64,000 nt of DNA from Chitinophagaceae bacterium (GTDB lineage: Bacteria; Bacteroidota; Bacteroidia; Chitinophagales; Chitinophagaceae): NCBI GenBank assembly GCA_017307735.1, contig JAFKGR010000007.1, positions 248,001 to 312,000 of the forward strand, given 5' to 3'. A model generated the notes under the pieces. It saw only the letters and a list, made by a program, of their open reading frames with translations, searched no databases and was not told the DNA's origin. Made by a program: the position numbers and the translations under genes. Below are positions 25,737 to 35,758 of the stretch, piece by piece; the stretch's first letter is position 1; each line of letters starts with the position of its first letter.

Positions 25737-27092
25737 TTGCCGGTAAAAAATTTCGAGTTGAATTATTCTGAAACGATAAAGTATCTCTATGAAAAGTTGC
25801 CAATGTTCAGCCGCACAGGACCAAAAGCACTAAAGCCGGATTTGAAGAATACGCAGAAGTTGTGTGAGTTGCTTGACCATCCGGAAAGGAAATTTAAATC
25901 AGTCCATATTGCCGGGACAAACGGTAAAGGTTCGGTGAGCCACATGCTGGCTGCTATTTTTCAGGAACATGGTTTCACGACAGGCCTTTATACTTCGCCT
26001 CATATCCATGATTTCAGGGAAAGAATACGGATTAATGGCAGGATGATACCTGAAGAATCGGTTGTGGATTTTGTGGAGAATACAAAAGAAATGACTCGTA
26101 AAATCGGACCTTCATTTTTTGAACTGACCTTTGCCATGGCAATGAAATATTTTGCTGATGAAAAAGTGGATGTGGCTGTAGTTGAGACCGGTCTTGGGGG
26201 AAGGCTCGATAGTACCAATGTGATTATGCCGGAATTATCTGTGATTACCAATATCGGTTGGGATCACATGGATGTGTTGGGAGATACGCTGGATAAAATT
26301 GCATTTGAAAAAGCGGGGATCATCAAAATAAATATTCCGGTGGTTATCGGAGAAGTGTTGCCGGAGACGAGGGAGGTGTTTTTGAAGAAGGCTGAAGAAA
26401 TGAATGCACCCATATTTTTTGCTCAGGAACATTTTGAAATTGTCCGGGAGAAAACCAATGAATTACTTGAATTGGTTGTGAAAAGCAGGGACAGCCATTC
26501 GGAATTTAATCTCGATCTTGATTTAAAAGGCGTTTATCAGAAAAAAAATATTGTAACGGTTTTGCAAGCGGTTGAAGTTTTAAAAAAAGAATTCCATTTT
26601 GATTTTGAGAAAATTAAGAGTGCGCTTTCTCAGGTCTCGGCTGCGACCGGATTCGGAGGAAGGTGGCAGATTGTACATAAAAATCCGATGGTGGTGATGG
26701 ATGTGGGACATAATGTCAACGGATTTTCAGAAATCATTCAACAGCTTTCGTTGATGAAGTACAGGGCGCTTCATATCATCATCGGAATGGTTAAAGACAA
26801 GGATATTACCGCGGTGTTGAAGCTATTGCCGAAGGATGCGAATTATTTTTTTACAAATGCCCACATACCGCGGGCATTATCGAAAGAACAATTTCAACAA
26901 AAAGCCGGGATGTTTTCATTAAAGGGCGATGTTTATGAAGATGTAAATCTGGCTTTGAAATCGGCATTAAAAATCTCTTCTGCTGAAGATTTGATTTTGA
27001 TTTGCGGGAGCTTCTTTGTAATTGCTGAGGTGGATTTGAAAATTTTTCAAATGGAGAAACCTGCGGACAAAATTGTGATGGGGAAAAATTGA
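25737..27092 (+). CDS. folC: Folylpolyglutamate/dihydrofolate synthase
   Basis: Mur-ligase-like enzyme that adds glutamate to (dihydro)folate, 451 aa. The P-loop region HIAGTNGKGSVSHMLAAI, YTSPHIHDFRERIRING, VVETGLGGRLDSTNV and NIGWDHMDVLG are diagnostic. No ATG lies near the front. A TTG at 25737 or 25758 gives the expected N-terminus (NYSETIKYLYEKLPMFSR). The stop sits inside a 10-bp-arm hairpin shared with the convergent NUDIX gene. Confidence 0.94.
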   Translation: MPVKNFELNYSETIKYLYEKLPMFSRTGPKALKPDLKNTQKLCELLDHPERKFKSVHIAGTNGKGSVSHMLAAIFQEHGFTTGLYTSPHIHDFRERIRINGRMIPEESVVDFVENTKEMTRKIGPSFFELTFAMAMKYFADEKVDVAVVETGLGGRLDSTNVIMPELSVITNIGWDHMDVLGDTLDKIAFEKAGIIKINIPVVIGEVLPETREVFLKKAEEMNAPIFFAQEHFEIVREKTNELLELVVKSRDSHSEFNLDLDLKGVYQKKNIVTVLQAVEVLKKEFHFDFEKIKSALSQVSAATGFGGRWQIVHKNPMVVMDVGHNVNGFSEIIQQLSLMKYRALHIIIGMVKDKDITAVLKLLPKDANYFFTNAHIPRALSKEQFQQKAGMFSLKGDVYEDVNLALKSALKISSAEDLILICGSFFVIAEVDLKIFQMEKPADKIVMGKN

Positions 27093-27117
27093 TTTAATTC
27101 TTATGCTGAATTAAATC
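27091..27117. terminator. Bidirectional hairpin between folC and NUDIX gene
   Basis: Perfect ten-base arms GATTTAATTC and GAATTAAATC with a seven-base loop, followed by TTT in plus orientation. It overlaps both convergent stop codons. The stem is AT-rich, so its strength is uncertain. Confidence 0.5.
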
Positions 27118-27653
27118 TTTCCCAGTTCTTTCAAAGCATAATATGCACAATTTGCATGGAGCGATTGAAGAAGTTGATGTTCATTGAGTAAATGTTTCAA
27201 TTCTGCAATTGAAATTTTTTCTACATTCAGAAATTCATTTTCATCCAATTTCTGTTTCCCGTGGGGTTTCCCGTTTTTTGCCAAAAAGAAATAAGTGTAA
27301 TTGTTCAGCACTCCCGGGTTGGCGGCAACTCTTCCAAGTGGAATATACTCTTCAAATTCGTAAGCGGTTTCTTCCTGCAATTCTCTCTTGATAGCCTGGT
27401 CAGGCGTTTCCCCTTCATTGACAAATCCACCGGGCAATTCAATACAAATTTCTTCAATGGGATGGCGGTATTGTTTTACCACCAGTACTTCATTTTGAGA
27501 GGTAATACATACGGCACAAACAGAAGTTGGAAGTTCAACCACATAATAAGCCGGAACAATTTTTCCACCGTCTGCCATGCACCTATCAACCCTGCTTGTA
27601 AAATAGGGCGATACCGTCAGGTATTTTGATTCAATTGTTTTCCACTTCATCAT
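27111..27653 (-). CDS. NUDIX hydrolase (ADP-ribose pyrophosphatase-like)
   Basis: Hydrolyses nucleoside diphosphates linked to another moiety. The complete Nudix box is seen: GGFVNEGETPDQAIKRELQEETAYE (shown by its GX5EX7REUXEE pattern, about residues 75-99). A conserved Pro-Gly (AANPGVLNNYTYFF) follows about 16 residues later, which favours the ADP-ribose pyrophosphatase group. The start is ATG 27653, one base after the YfiT stop, giving about 180 aa. The longer frame overlapping YfiT is unlikely. Confidence 0.88.
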   Translation of the reverse strand: MMKWKTIESKYLTVSPYFTSRVDRCMADGGKIVPAYYVVELPTSVCAVCITSQNEVLVVKQYRHPIEEICIELPGGFVNEGETPDQAIKRELQEETAYEFEEYIPLGRVAANPGVLNNYTYFFLAKNGKPHGKQKLDENEFLNVEKISIAELKHLLNEHQLLQSLHANCAYYALKELGKI

Positions 27654-27654
27654 G

Positions 27655-28206
27655 TTACCATTTTTTTCTTTTGATGAGTGCAGTGATTTGGGCAGTGTGA
27701 TGTTTCCCATGCCAAACGTACGTTTTCAAAGCATCCCAAAGGGTATAAGTTTTTCGCTTTGCCGCATGATAATAGGTATTTTGCCAGTCTTCGGCAGGTA
27801 AATCTTTGAGAAGTTCAAACCATTTTATGTGAATGGCATGAAGGAGAGTAAGTGAAATATTTACAGGTAATTTGCTGTCAGGAAGCTGAACCCATTTGTC
27901 CTGATCCATTCCTTCCACTGTAGGGTTGTTTTCAGTCAATGCTTTTTTGAAACGCATAAAGGCATTCATGTGGGTATCAGCCAGATGATGCACAACCTGA
28001 GCCACTGTCCAACCGCCATCTCTGTAAGGTGTTGCCAACTGATCGGCATCGAGATTCTGAATTGTCATTTCGAGAACTTTTGGAAATACTTTTATTTCCA
28101 GGAGGAGTTCTTCTTTTAACTTATCTGAGTAAGGGGCCTCTGCAAAGTGCTGATCTGAAAATTTTCCGATCGGGTATTTCAGAGATTCAATATTTTCTTC
28201 TATCAT
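27655..28206 (-). CDS. YfiT/DinB-like bacillithiol transferase family protein
   Basis: A 183-aa metal-dependent four-helix protein. Family features are the N-terminal LKYPIGKF, YRDGGWTVAQVVHHLADTHMN, RFKKAL and the C-terminal YVWHGKHHTAQI, which supply the metal-binding His residues. Related B. subtilis YfiT/BstA proteins are bacillithiol S-transferases; the thiol used here is not known. It is the middle gene of an FKBP-YfiT-NUDIX run (3 bp and 1 bp spacings). Confidence 0.85.
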   Translation of the reverse strand: MIEENIESLKYPIGKFSDQHFAEAPYSDKLKEELLLEIKVFPKVLEMTIQNLDADQLATPYRDGGWTVAQVVHHLADTHMNAFMRFKKALTENNPTVEGMDQDKWVQLPDSKLPVNISLTLLHAIHIKWFELLKDLPAEDWQNTYYHAAKRKTYTLWDALKTYVWHGKHHTAQITALIKRKKW

Positions 28207-28209
28207 GGT

Positions 28210-28941
28210 TTAGTGGTGTACAATTTCAAGCAGTTCAACGGTAAAAATTAATGCTGCACCACCGGGGATGGCTCCGCCGGCTCCGCGATCTCCATAGCCG
28301 AGTTCAGATGGGATATACAATTTCCATTTGCTGCCGACAGGCATCATCTGAAGAGCTTCTACCCAACCTTTGATGACTCCTGTAACAGGGATTTCCAATG
28401 GCTGGCCTCTTTTGTAACTGTTATCGAATTCATGCCCATCGATTAACTGACCAATGTAATTTGCCTTTACGGTATCCGTAGATGCCGGGACTGGACCAGT
28501 ACCCCTGGTCAGGATTTCATATTGAAGTCCATCGGGCAGCACGGTAACATTTGGTCTTTTTGCATTAGAGTCGAGAAAAGCTTTGCTGAGCGTTTTTTCT
28601 TTTTCTAATTTTCTATGCATGAATTGCTGGATTTTTTCCTGTAGTGTCATATTTGCCTGTTCTAAATTCATTACGAGTGGAGAATCTTTATATACATCTT
28701 CATAACCTTGTTTTATCATATCAAAATTTACGCTGTCCATTCCCTGGTTTTTGTAATAAGTGGCTACCTGCACACCGATGGCATAAGATACGCTGTCTGC
28801 TTCATTGGCCGGTTTTGTTTGTACCGGAGGAGGTGGAGAAGGCGGTGTAGTCTGAACTATGTTTTTGGTAGAAGTGCAGGAAGCAATGGAAAATATGATT
28901 GCAACAATAAGTACATTTCTCATGGATAATGTTTTTTTCAT
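28210..28941 (-). CDS. FKBP-type peptidyl-prolyl isomerase lipoprotein
   Basis: A 243-aa envelope foldase. A lipoprotein signal ends at SIASC, then a Pro-rich linker (PPSPPPPVQT), an FKBP N-terminal dimerisation domain (residues about 45-120, DSVSYAIGVQVATYY) and an FKBP catalytic domain. The latter shows VKANYIGQLIDGHEFDNSY, VIKGWVEALQMMPVGSKWKLYIP and the C-terminal strand ALIFTVELLEI. It resembles Mip/FkpA. Likely periplasmic, outer- or inner-membrane anchored. Confidence 0.92.
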   Translation of the reverse strand: MKKTLSMRNVLIVAIIFSIASCTSTKNIVQTTPPSPPPPVQTKPANEADSVSYAIGVQVATYYKNQGMDSVNFDMIKQGYEDVYKDSPLVMNLEQANMTLQEKIQQFMHRKLEKEKTLSKAFLDSNAKRPNVTVLPDGLQYEILTRGTGPVPASTDTVKANYIGQLIDGHEFDNSYKRGQPLEIPVTGVIKGWVEALQMMPVGSKWKLYIPSELGYGDRGAGGAIPGGAALIFTVELLEIVHH

Positions 28942-29088
28942 TTTTTAGTTGAGGAACAAATATAGGTTTTCAAAGTTTTTCACAGAGTGTAAAAATGATT
29001 TCGATTCGTTAATAATCAAATTATCTTTTTCAATCCTGATTAGAAAAAAGCATATCTTTTTTTACGAATGAACTAATGTTTTCTTCAA

Positions 29089-30117
29089 TTATTTTTTTTC
29101 TTCATCTTCTTTTAGAAATGATTCGAGTTCATCCATCATTTTGGTGCTGCCGATAAAAAATCCGGTGCGTTCGTGGAGTTTGGTCGGAACTTTATCGAGG
29201 ATTCTTTGTTTGCTATCGGTCGCCCTGCCACCCGCTTTTTCAATAAGGTAGGCGAGGGGATTACATTCGTAGAGCAACCTCAGTTTTCCCTGTGGTTTGG
29301 CAGCAGTGGGCGGATACATGAAAATCCCGCCTTTAATAAGCCCGCGATGTACATCGCTTACCATGCTGCCGATATATCTTTGCGTGTATGGCCCGCCGTT
29401 AGATTTATCTCTGGTCTGGCAGAGTTCGACATATTTTTTTAATCCCTCAGAGAAACTGAAAAAATTTCCGTGGTTAATGGAATAGATATTCCCATTTTCG
29501 GGACAGCGGATATCGGGATGGCTCAGGCAAAATTCTCCGATAGACGGATCAAGAGTAAAACCATTCACACCTCTTTTGGTAGCATAAACAAGGATTGTAC
29601 TGCTGCCGTAAATGACATATCCTGAAGCAACAATCCGGTTGCCCGGTTGCAGAAAATCTTTGACAGTCACCGGTATTCCGCATTCCGTCACTCTTCTGTA
29701 CACGCTGAAGATGGTGCCAATGCTCACATTCACGTCGATGTTGCTGCTACCGTCCAGCGGATCAAACATGCAAACGTATTTGGATTGTGAACTGATTTTG
29801 TCTTCAAAGGGAACGAAGTCACTAAGTTCTTCACTGGCAATACCGGCACAGCTAATCCCATGTCGCAACACACCCACCATTTGGTCGTTGGCAAATTCAT
29901 CCAGTTTCTTTACATCTTCGCCCTGCACATTTTGTTTGCCGGCATCCCCGAGAATATCCACTAATCCGGCTTTGTTCACTTCCACATTGATACGTTTGGC
30001 AGCCAGCCCGATATCGCGAAGAAGCCCAGACAATTCGCCGGTGGCCTGTGGGAAAGCCCTCATTTCCCTGATGGTAAATTCATCCAGCGTAAGAACGCGT
30101 CTGTTAGTCGTTGGCAT
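29089..30117 (-). CDS. fbp: Fructose-1,6-bisphosphatase class 1
   Basis: Gluconeogenic phosphatase of 342 aa from ATG 30117 (MPTTNRRVLTL). The metal-binding EE (ASEELSDFV) and DPLDGSSNIDVNVSIG motifs, the SIGTIFSVYRR strand, the substrate Tyr segment RYIGSMVSDVHRGL and the late MYPPTAAKPQGKLRLLYECNP stretch are all present. The frame extends upstream without a plausible start, into the aspartate kinase promoter region. It is transcribed divergently from the kinase. TATTTTTG on the minus strand at 30146-30139 is a candidate -7 element. Confidence 0.96.
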   Translation of the reverse strand: MPTTNRRVLTLDEFTIREMRAFPQATGELSGLLRDIGLAAKRINVEVNKAGLVDILGDAGKQNVQGEDVKKLDEFANDQMVGVLRHGISCAGIASEELSDFVPFEDKISSQSKYVCMFDPLDGSSNIDVNVSIGTIFSVYRRVTECGIPVTVKDFLQPGNRIVASGYVIYGSSTILVYATKRGVNGFTLDPSIGEFCLSHPDIRCPENGNIYSINHGNFFSFSEGLKKYVELCQTRDKSNGGPYTQRYIGSMVSDVHRGLIKGGIFMYPPTAAKPQGKLRLLYECNPLAYLIEKAGGRATDSKQRILDKVPTKLHERTGFFIGSTKMMDELESFLKEDEEKK

Positions 30118-30216
30118 AAAGAATTTTTTTAATCCAAACAAAAATAAGGAATCCCTTTTGCAGGAATAGATCGAATTCAAAACGAATTGTTTATTTTTCA
30201 CTGCCAAATACGATTC

Positions 30217-31476
30217 ATGCAAATACACAAATTTGGAGGAGCCAGTACCAACAGCGTTGAAAGGATCCGGAATGTACATTCCATTGTTTCATCTCTTCCT
30301 TTGGGAAAAAAGTTGATTGTGGTATCTGCATTGGGCAAAACGACCAATGCGCTGGAGAAAGTTGTTCAGTTTTCTGTGAATGGCGAAAAAGAAAAGGCCA
30401 TGGAAGAATTGAATAGAATCAGAACTCAGCACCTGAATATGGGAAGTGAACTTTTTGGTAGTCACAAAGAATGTTTGGAAGGTTTAAATGCCTTTTTTGA
30501 TGAGGCGACAGAGAATTTGAAAGGCTTGTCCAATAAGAATTACAACAAATCTTACGACAGCATGGTGCATTTTGGAGAATTGTTTTCAAGTTTTATGGTG
30601 AGTAGTTTTCTGAATATAAAAGGTGTCCGGAATGTCTGGCTCGATGTAAGAAAAGTTTTAAAAACAAATGATCATTTTAGAGAAGCCGGTATTTTGTGGG
30701 ATGTGTGCAAGCCTTTGATTCGTGATGAAATTGATAATTTGTTTATAGACGAATCTGTCATAATCACCCAGGGATTTATTGGAAAAACCCTGAAAGGTGA
30801 TGATACAACACTTGGCAGGGAAGGGAGTGATTTTACAGCGGCTATTTTTGCCAATATTCTTCATGCTGAAAGTGTGACAATCTGGAAAGATGTGAATGGG
30901 GTAATGAATGCCGATCCCAAACAAGTAAAAGATACGGTGCCCGTTTCTCACCTTAATTATAAAGAAGTGATTGAAATGGCTTATTATGGTGCGCAGGTAA
31001 TTCACCCTAAAACAATAAAGCCTCTTCAAAATGAATCCATTCCTCTTTTTGTACGTTGTTTTCTTCAACCCGATTTACAAGGAACCGTAATCAATGGCAT
31101 TGCTCCTGAGCAACTTCCTCCGATGATTGTTTTCAAAAAAAAGCAGGTTTTGTTTTCTTTTCAGACAAGTGATTTTTCTTTTATTGAGGGAAAGCCATCG
31201 CGGGAAATAAAAAATATTTTTGCCGCAGCTCTTGTGAAGGGAAACCTTACTCAGAATACGGCCATCAGCATGTTGATTTGTATAGATGAGAATGAAGATA
31301 AACAGAATAGGATTTTGAGTGAATCAAAAAATTTCATCGTTTCCGTTGAAACGGGCCTCACCCTGCTTACCATACGCCATTATACGGGTGAGGTGATTGA
31401 TACCTTTACAAAAGGAAAGCAAATTATTCTTGAACAACGTACCAAAGATACTTTGCAGGTATTGTTCAGGGAATGA
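30217..31476 (+). CDS. lysC: Aspartate kinase
   Basis: First enzyme of the aspartate pathway (Lys, Thr, Met), 419 aa from ATG 30217. The N-terminal catalytic KFGGAST motif, LIVVSALGKTTNAL, GFIGKTLKGDDTTLGREGSDFTA and the adenine-binding EAMYG-like AYYGAQVIHPKTI are seen. About 130 C-terminal residues with weak ACT-like strands follow, shorter and more divergent than usual. Feedback control therefore cannot be predicted. It is not adjacent to other lysine or threonine genes. Confidence 0.92.
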   Translation: MQIHKFGGASTNSVERIRNVHSIVSSLPLGKKLIVVSALGKTTNALEKVVQFSVNGEKEKAMEELNRIRTQHLNMGSELFGSHKECLEGLNAFFDEATENLKGLSNKNYNKSYDSMVHFGELFSSFMVSSFLNIKGVRNVWLDVRKVLKTNDHFREAGILWDVCKPLIRDEIDNLFIDESVIITQGFIGKTLKGDDTTLGREGSDFTAAIFANILHAESVTIWKDVNGVMNADPKQVKDTVPVSHLNYKEVIEMAYYGAQVIHPKTIKPLQNESIPLFVRCFLQPDLQGTVINGIAPEQLPPMIVFKKKQVLFSFQTSDFSFIEGKPSREIKNIFAAALVKGNLTQNTAISMLICIDENEDKQNRILSESKNFIVSVETGLTLLTIRHYTGEVIDTFTKGKQIILEQRTKDTLQVLFRE

Positions 31477-31624
31477 ACCTTTAATTGTATAAATCCAATA
31501 TTTATTAATGCCATTAAGGTTTTCTTTAAACTGTACTTTAACGTACATAAAACCCTTTTCTCCAATGTATTTCAGCCTGCAATTATTTTACGTGTTTTTT
31601 CGTTAGAAAGGGAAAATAATTGCA

Positions 31625-33232
31625 TTGAAAAAACTTTTATTTCAGGTTATATTTTTCTTTGTGAATGGATTGGCATTTACTCAACCGATGAGAGATACCG
31701 GAATTGTTTTGATAGAGCAGAAGGAACATGTTATCAACAGCAATACAATTTTGAAAATTGAAAATATGGGTGATGGTGTCAATTCACCCTTGCCCGAATT
31801 GCGCCCGACAGTTTCTCCGGACGGTAATCTTTTATTTTTTATCCGGCAAAATCATCCATACAATACGAAATATAATTCAGTTCCCAATTCACAGGATATC
31901 TGGTTTTCCATGAGAGACAGTTTCGGCAGATGGAGCAAGGCCGTGCATTTGGGGGCGCCTCTCAATTCAGTTGAATACAATGCTGTGTTTTGGGTATCTC
32001 CGGATAACAACCGTATTTTAATCAGAAATGCTTTCGTACATGGCGCTTATGTAGGAACCGGTGTTAGCATGTGTTATCTGACAAAATATGGGAATTGGAG
32101 TGAACCTGAAATGTTGCAGATAAAGAATTTTGAAAAATACAACCGCGGAGCAAATTACGGAGCCACACTTGCCAATGACGGACAAACATTGCTTCTTTAT
32201 ATGTCGGTAGAACCCCACAGCCGCAACAACGACATCTTTGTAAGTTTTCTTCAAAAAGACGGTACATGGTCTGAACCGAAAAGTATCGGCAAAAAAATTA
32301 ATCTCAAAGATTTCAATGAAATGACACCCTACCTCGCATCAGATGGCGAAACGCTTTATTTCAGCAGTAACCGGCCTGGCGGATTGGGTGACAATGATAT
32401 CTGGAAAACCAAACGTCTTGATGATTCATGGCAAAAGTGGAGTGATCCGGTAAATCTTGGCGCACCCATCAATACCCCGGATTGGGATGCCTTTTTTACG
32501 CTGGATGCCGGCGGAGAGTATGCGTATCTGACAACCAATGAAGGGTCGTATGGTTCGAGTGACATTGTGAAAGTGAAATTGCTCGAAGCACAAAAGCCAG
32601 ATCCTGTGGTTTTGGTGAGTGGCAATGTGTATAATGCCAAAACAAACGAACCATTGAACGCATCTCTGGTTTATCAAACGCTGCCCGGCGGCGCGGTGGC
32701 TGGCAATGGCGTTTCAAATCCTTATGACGGTTCGTTTAAAATCGTACTTCCATACAACAAAAACTATAGTATTCGTGCATCAGCAGAACATTTCTTTGCC
32801 ATTTCCGAAAACCTGAATCTCGATTCACTGACAAAAGCCGGATTTAAAGAAATTCACAAAGACCTGTATCTGGTACCCATTGAAGTGGGCCAGGTGTTCA
32901 GATTAAACAATGTATTTTTTGATTTTGATAAATGGAACCTGCGGCCCGAATCTTATTTAGAACTCAACAGAGTTGTGGGTTTGCTGAATGATCATCCGAC
33001 AATGAAAATAGAAATGAGTGCGCATACCGACAGCTATGGTTCAGATGAATACAATTTTGTTTTGAGCGATAAAAGAGCAAAGTCTGTTGTGGATTATATT
33101 TTGTCGCAGGGAATAAGCCCGGATAGAATTACTTCAAAAGGATATGGCGAAATAAAACCGGTGGCTACCAATGAAACAGACGAAGGAAGGCAATTGAACA
33201 GAAGGGTAGAGTTTACCATTTTGAAAAATTAG
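31625..33232 (+). CDS. PD40 beta-propeller and OmpA C-terminal domain protein
   Basis: An exported 535-aa envelope protein. TTG 31625 starts a signal peptide. WD40-like PD40 repeats run from about residue 55 to 315 (TVSPDGNLLFF, WVSPDNNRIL, YLASDGETLYFSSNRPGGLGDNDIW, TLDAGGEYAYLTTNEG). Next comes a small carboxypeptidase-regulatory-like domain, and the OmpA peptidoglycan-binding domain closes the protein (VFFDFDKWNLRPES, SAHTDSYGSDEYN, LSDKRAKSVVDYI). Such proteins in Bacteroidota sit near T9SS or gliding genes, but none is adjacent here. Confidence 0.92.
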   Translation: MKKLLFQVIFFFVNGLAFTQPMRDTGIVLIEQKEHVINSNTILKIENMGDGVNSPLPELRPTVSPDGNLLFFIRQNHPYNTKYNSVPNSQDIWFSMRDSFGRWSKAVHLGAPLNSVEYNAVFWVSPDNNRILIRNAFVHGAYVGTGVSMCYLTKYGNWSEPEMLQIKNFEKYNRGANYGATLANDGQTLLLYMSVEPHSRNNDIFVSFLQKDGTWSEPKSIGKKINLKDFNEMTPYLASDGETLYFSSNRPGGLGDNDIWKTKRLDDSWQKWSDPVNLGAPINTPDWDAFFTLDAGGEYAYLTTNEGSYGSSDIVKVKLLEAQKPDPVVLVSGNVYNAKTNEPLNASLVYQTLPGGAVAGNGVSNPYDGSFKIVLPYNKNYSIRASAEHFFAISENLNLDSLTKAGFKEIHKDLYLVPIEVGQVFRLNNVFFDFDKWNLRPESYLELNRVVGLLNDHPTMKIEMSAHTDSYGSDEYNFVLSDKRAKSVVDYILSQGISPDRITSKGYGEIKPVATNETDEGRQLNRRVEFTILKN

Positions 33233-33269
33233 AATTACCGGGATGAAATATGTTTATAGGAAGAATGAA

Positions 33270-34136
33270 TCAATTCAATTCTCCTTTCCATTCGTGTTTC
33301 CACCTGCGATGGCTCCAGACCCAATTATCCGGATATTGCCTGATACCTTTTTCGAGTAGTTGTGCAAATTTTCCGGTTACAGCCCATTCCTTTTCCTCCG
33401 TTGGATTGTTGGAAATAAGTTCAAGAGTGAAATTATATTTTCCCCTTTTCACTTTGTGGATTTCGCCATACACGATCGGGATATTGCCACGTCGGGCACT
33501 TAACTCCGGTCCTTTATAAAAGGCTGTCATCTTGTTCAGAAACGGATACCAACAGGCACGTCTGCGCATTCCGGGGTTCTGATCGGCAACCAACACGTTT
33601 GCAAAAGGTTTATTTTGCCAGGGCTTCATTCCTTTTTGCACATCGTTGGCCGCCACCATTACACTGCCGAATCGCGAACGGATTTTCAAAAACAATTTAT
33701 TGGCTGCAGGATTTGACAGCGGCATGTAGGTGACGAGAAACGGGATGTTGACTTTTGTTTTTAAAAGCAGGTTGCCCCACTCCCAATTAAAATTGTGGCC
33801 GATATGAATGTGATATCCGCGCCCTTGTTTTTCCAGTTCGTTGAGAATGCTCATGTCTCCGGAAAACCTTTTATTGATTTCCTTTTGAGAAATGCTTGTC
33901 ATTTTAATGGTTTCCACAACCATGTCTGCAAGATTCCTGAAATATTTTTTTGCTATGGTTTTGATTTCTTCTTCTGATTTTTCCGGAAATGCCTGTTTCA
34001 GATTTTGCATGACTACTTTTTTGCGGTAGCCCGTTACATAATAAACCATGACATAAAGAAAATCTGAGAATACATACAGAACTCTCAGGGGAAGAAGAGA
34101 TGCCAGATAGCAAAGTGAAAAGTAGATACGATACAC
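33270..34136 (-). CDS. Lysophospholipid/lipid A acyltransferase (LpxL/HtrB family)
   Basis: A 288-aa inner-membrane acyltransferase. After an N-terminal membrane segment the H(X4)E catalytic motif lies in HIGHNFNWEWG. It is followed by VTYMPLSNP and an RRG-type motif (ELSARRGNIPIVYG) typical of late lipid A acyltransferases. Ends with YPDNWVWSHRRWKHE, the family C-terminal signature. Probably adds a secondary acyl chain to lipid A; a lysolipid or ornithine-lipid acceptor is also possible. Confidence 0.9.
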   Translation of the reverse strand: MYRIYFSLCYLASLLPLRVLYVFSDFLYVMVYYVTGYRKKVVMQNLKQAFPEKSEEEIKTIAKKYFRNLADMVVETIKMTSISQKEINKRFSGDMSILNELEKQGRGYHIHIGHNFNWEWGNLLLKTKVNIPFLVTYMPLSNPAANKLFLKIRSRFGSVMVAANDVQKGMKPWQNKPFANVLVADQNPGMRRRACWYPFLNKMTAFYKGPELSARRGNIPIVYGEIHKVKRGKYNFTLELISNNPTEEKEWAVTGKFAQLLEKGIRQYPDNWVWSHRRWKHEWKGELN

Positions 34137-34408
34137 TGTTTACAAAACAGGGGGTGATGGAAAATTTTTATTTCGTTTACTTCTAACAATTAATGATAGA
34201 TTTTGACGAAAGCGTATGCAAAGTACCGATTTGGTATTTAAAAATTCAGAATAGTTTGATAATTCCGGTTCGATAGGATGGTAATTCGGGATTGAAAAAT
34301 TGGCCTATGACTGTTATTTTATTCTGTATTTCGAAATTGGGATTACTCATTACTTCAACCGGGCCAATGAATTATTATTGTTAATTTTGACGCCTAAACA
34401 GAATTTGT

Positions 34409-35755
34409 ATGAGTGTTGTAGAATTAATCATGCCAAGGTTGGGTGAAAGTATTGTGGAAGCCACTATTTTAAAATGGCACAAGAAACCGGGAGATAAAGT
34501 GGCAATGGACGAAGCTGTGTTGGATATTGCAACTGATAAAGTGGATAGCGAAGTACCTTCCACCTCCGACGGGGTAATTTCAGAAATACTTTTTAAAGAA
34601 AATGACGTGGTACCCGTGGGTTCTGTAATTGCCAGAATTCAGACAGAGGGCGAACAAACTGCAACACACGCAACTGTCGAAACAAAGGAGCCGGCATCAC
34701 GGCCCGAACATGAAGAGGCTGAAATAATGGAAGAAGTTCCCTACTCTCCGCATGAAGTGAGGGCTTCCAAGTCCTCCTCAAATGGTATCCGGTTTTATTC
34801 TCCGCTCGTCCTGAATATTGCTTCAAGCGAAGGGATTTCAATGAATGAATTGGAACAGATAGAAGGAACCGGACAGGATGGGAGAGTGAGCAAAAAGGAT
34901 ATCATGAATTACCTTAAAAACAGAGGTACTTCATCTCAATCTTCCTCAGCAGCCGCTTCACAACCGGTAACGTCACAAACTGTTGAAAGAAAGCAGGAAA
35001 TTATCCGCACATCAGAACCGGCGCCAGTACCTGTTTCGTACAGCGGCAATGTGGAAATTATTGAAATGGACCGGATGAGGAAGATGATTGCCAAACACAT
35101 GGTGATGAGCAAGGCTACAAGCGCACATGTGACCAGTATTGCCGAATGTGATGTGACCAATATGGTTTTATGGAGAAATAAAATCAAAAAGGATTTTGAA
35201 AAACGCGAAGGTGAAAAACTCACTTTCACGCCGCTGTTTATTGAAGCTATTGTGAGATGTATTAAAAAATATCCGTGGTTAAACAGCAGTGTGGATGGCG
35301 ATAAAATTATTATCAGGAAGGATATCAATATCGGGATGGCTACGGCAATGCCAACCGGTAATCTGATCGTTCCCGTTATAAAGAGCGCAGACCAATTGAA
35401 CCTGACAGGGCTTGCAAAGAGAGTCAATCACCTTGCCAATGCAGCACGCAACAACAAACTGAAACCTGATGATACAGCCGGGGGCACTTTCACACTTACC
35501 AATGTAGGTACTTTTGGAAGCATTTTGGGCACACCCATTATCAATCAGCCTCAGGTAGCGATTATGGCAGCGGGCGCTATTAAAAAAAGACCCATGGTTA
35601 TTGAATCAGAACAAGGAGATAGCATTGCCATCAGGCACATGATGTACCTCTCACTCAGTTACGACCACAGAATAATTGATGGCGCTTTGGGTTCCACTTT
35701 CCTGAACGCTGTAGCAAAGGAATTAGAAAATTTTGATGTAAACAGGAGCTGGTAA
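34409..35755 (+). CDS. 2-oxo acid dehydrogenase E2 acyltransferase
   Basis: Dihydrolipoamide acyltransferase core of a pyruvate, 2-oxoglutarate or branched-chain complex, 448 aa. A single lipoyl domain (residues 2-77) carries Lys44 in DIATDKVDSEV. A peripheral-subunit binding domain (about 130-170, FYSPLVLNIASSEGISMNEL) follows a linker, and the catalytic domain ends with SLSYDHRIIDGALGS (His and Asp). No E1 or E3 gene is adjacent. The single lipoyl domain suggests the branched-chain or 2-oxoglutarate type, not certain. Confidence 0.93.
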   Translation: MSVVELIMPRLGESIVEATILKWHKKPGDKVAMDEAVLDIATDKVDSEVPSTSDGVISEILFKENDVVPVGSVIARIQTEGEQTATHATVETKEPASRPEHEEAEIMEEVPYSPHEVRASKSSSNGIRFYSPLVLNIASSEGISMNELEQIEGTGQDGRVSKKDIMNYLKNRGTSSQSSSAAASQPVTSQTVERKQEIIRTSEPAPVPVSYSGNVEIIEMDRMRKMIAKHMVMSKATSAHVTSIAECDVTNMVLWRNKIKKDFEKREGEKLTFTPLFIEAIVRCIKKYPWLNSSVDGDKIIIRKDINIGMATAMPTGNLIVPVIKSADQLNLTGLAKRVNHLANAARNNKLKPDDTAGGTFTLTNVGTFGSILGTPIINQPQVAIMAAGAIKKRPMVIESEQGDSIAIRHMMYLSLSYDHRIIDGALGSTFLNAVAKELENFDVNRSW

Positions 35756-35758
35756 ACT

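Noticed and set aside
29612..30169. Plus-strand frame of 185 codons opposite fbp
   Set aside because: Low-complexity Ser/Pro/Thr-rich antisense shadow of a conserved enzyme gene.
34936..35427. Minus-strand 163-codon frame opposite the E2 gene
   Set aside because: Hydrophobic shadow of the catalytic domain without any recognisable feature.
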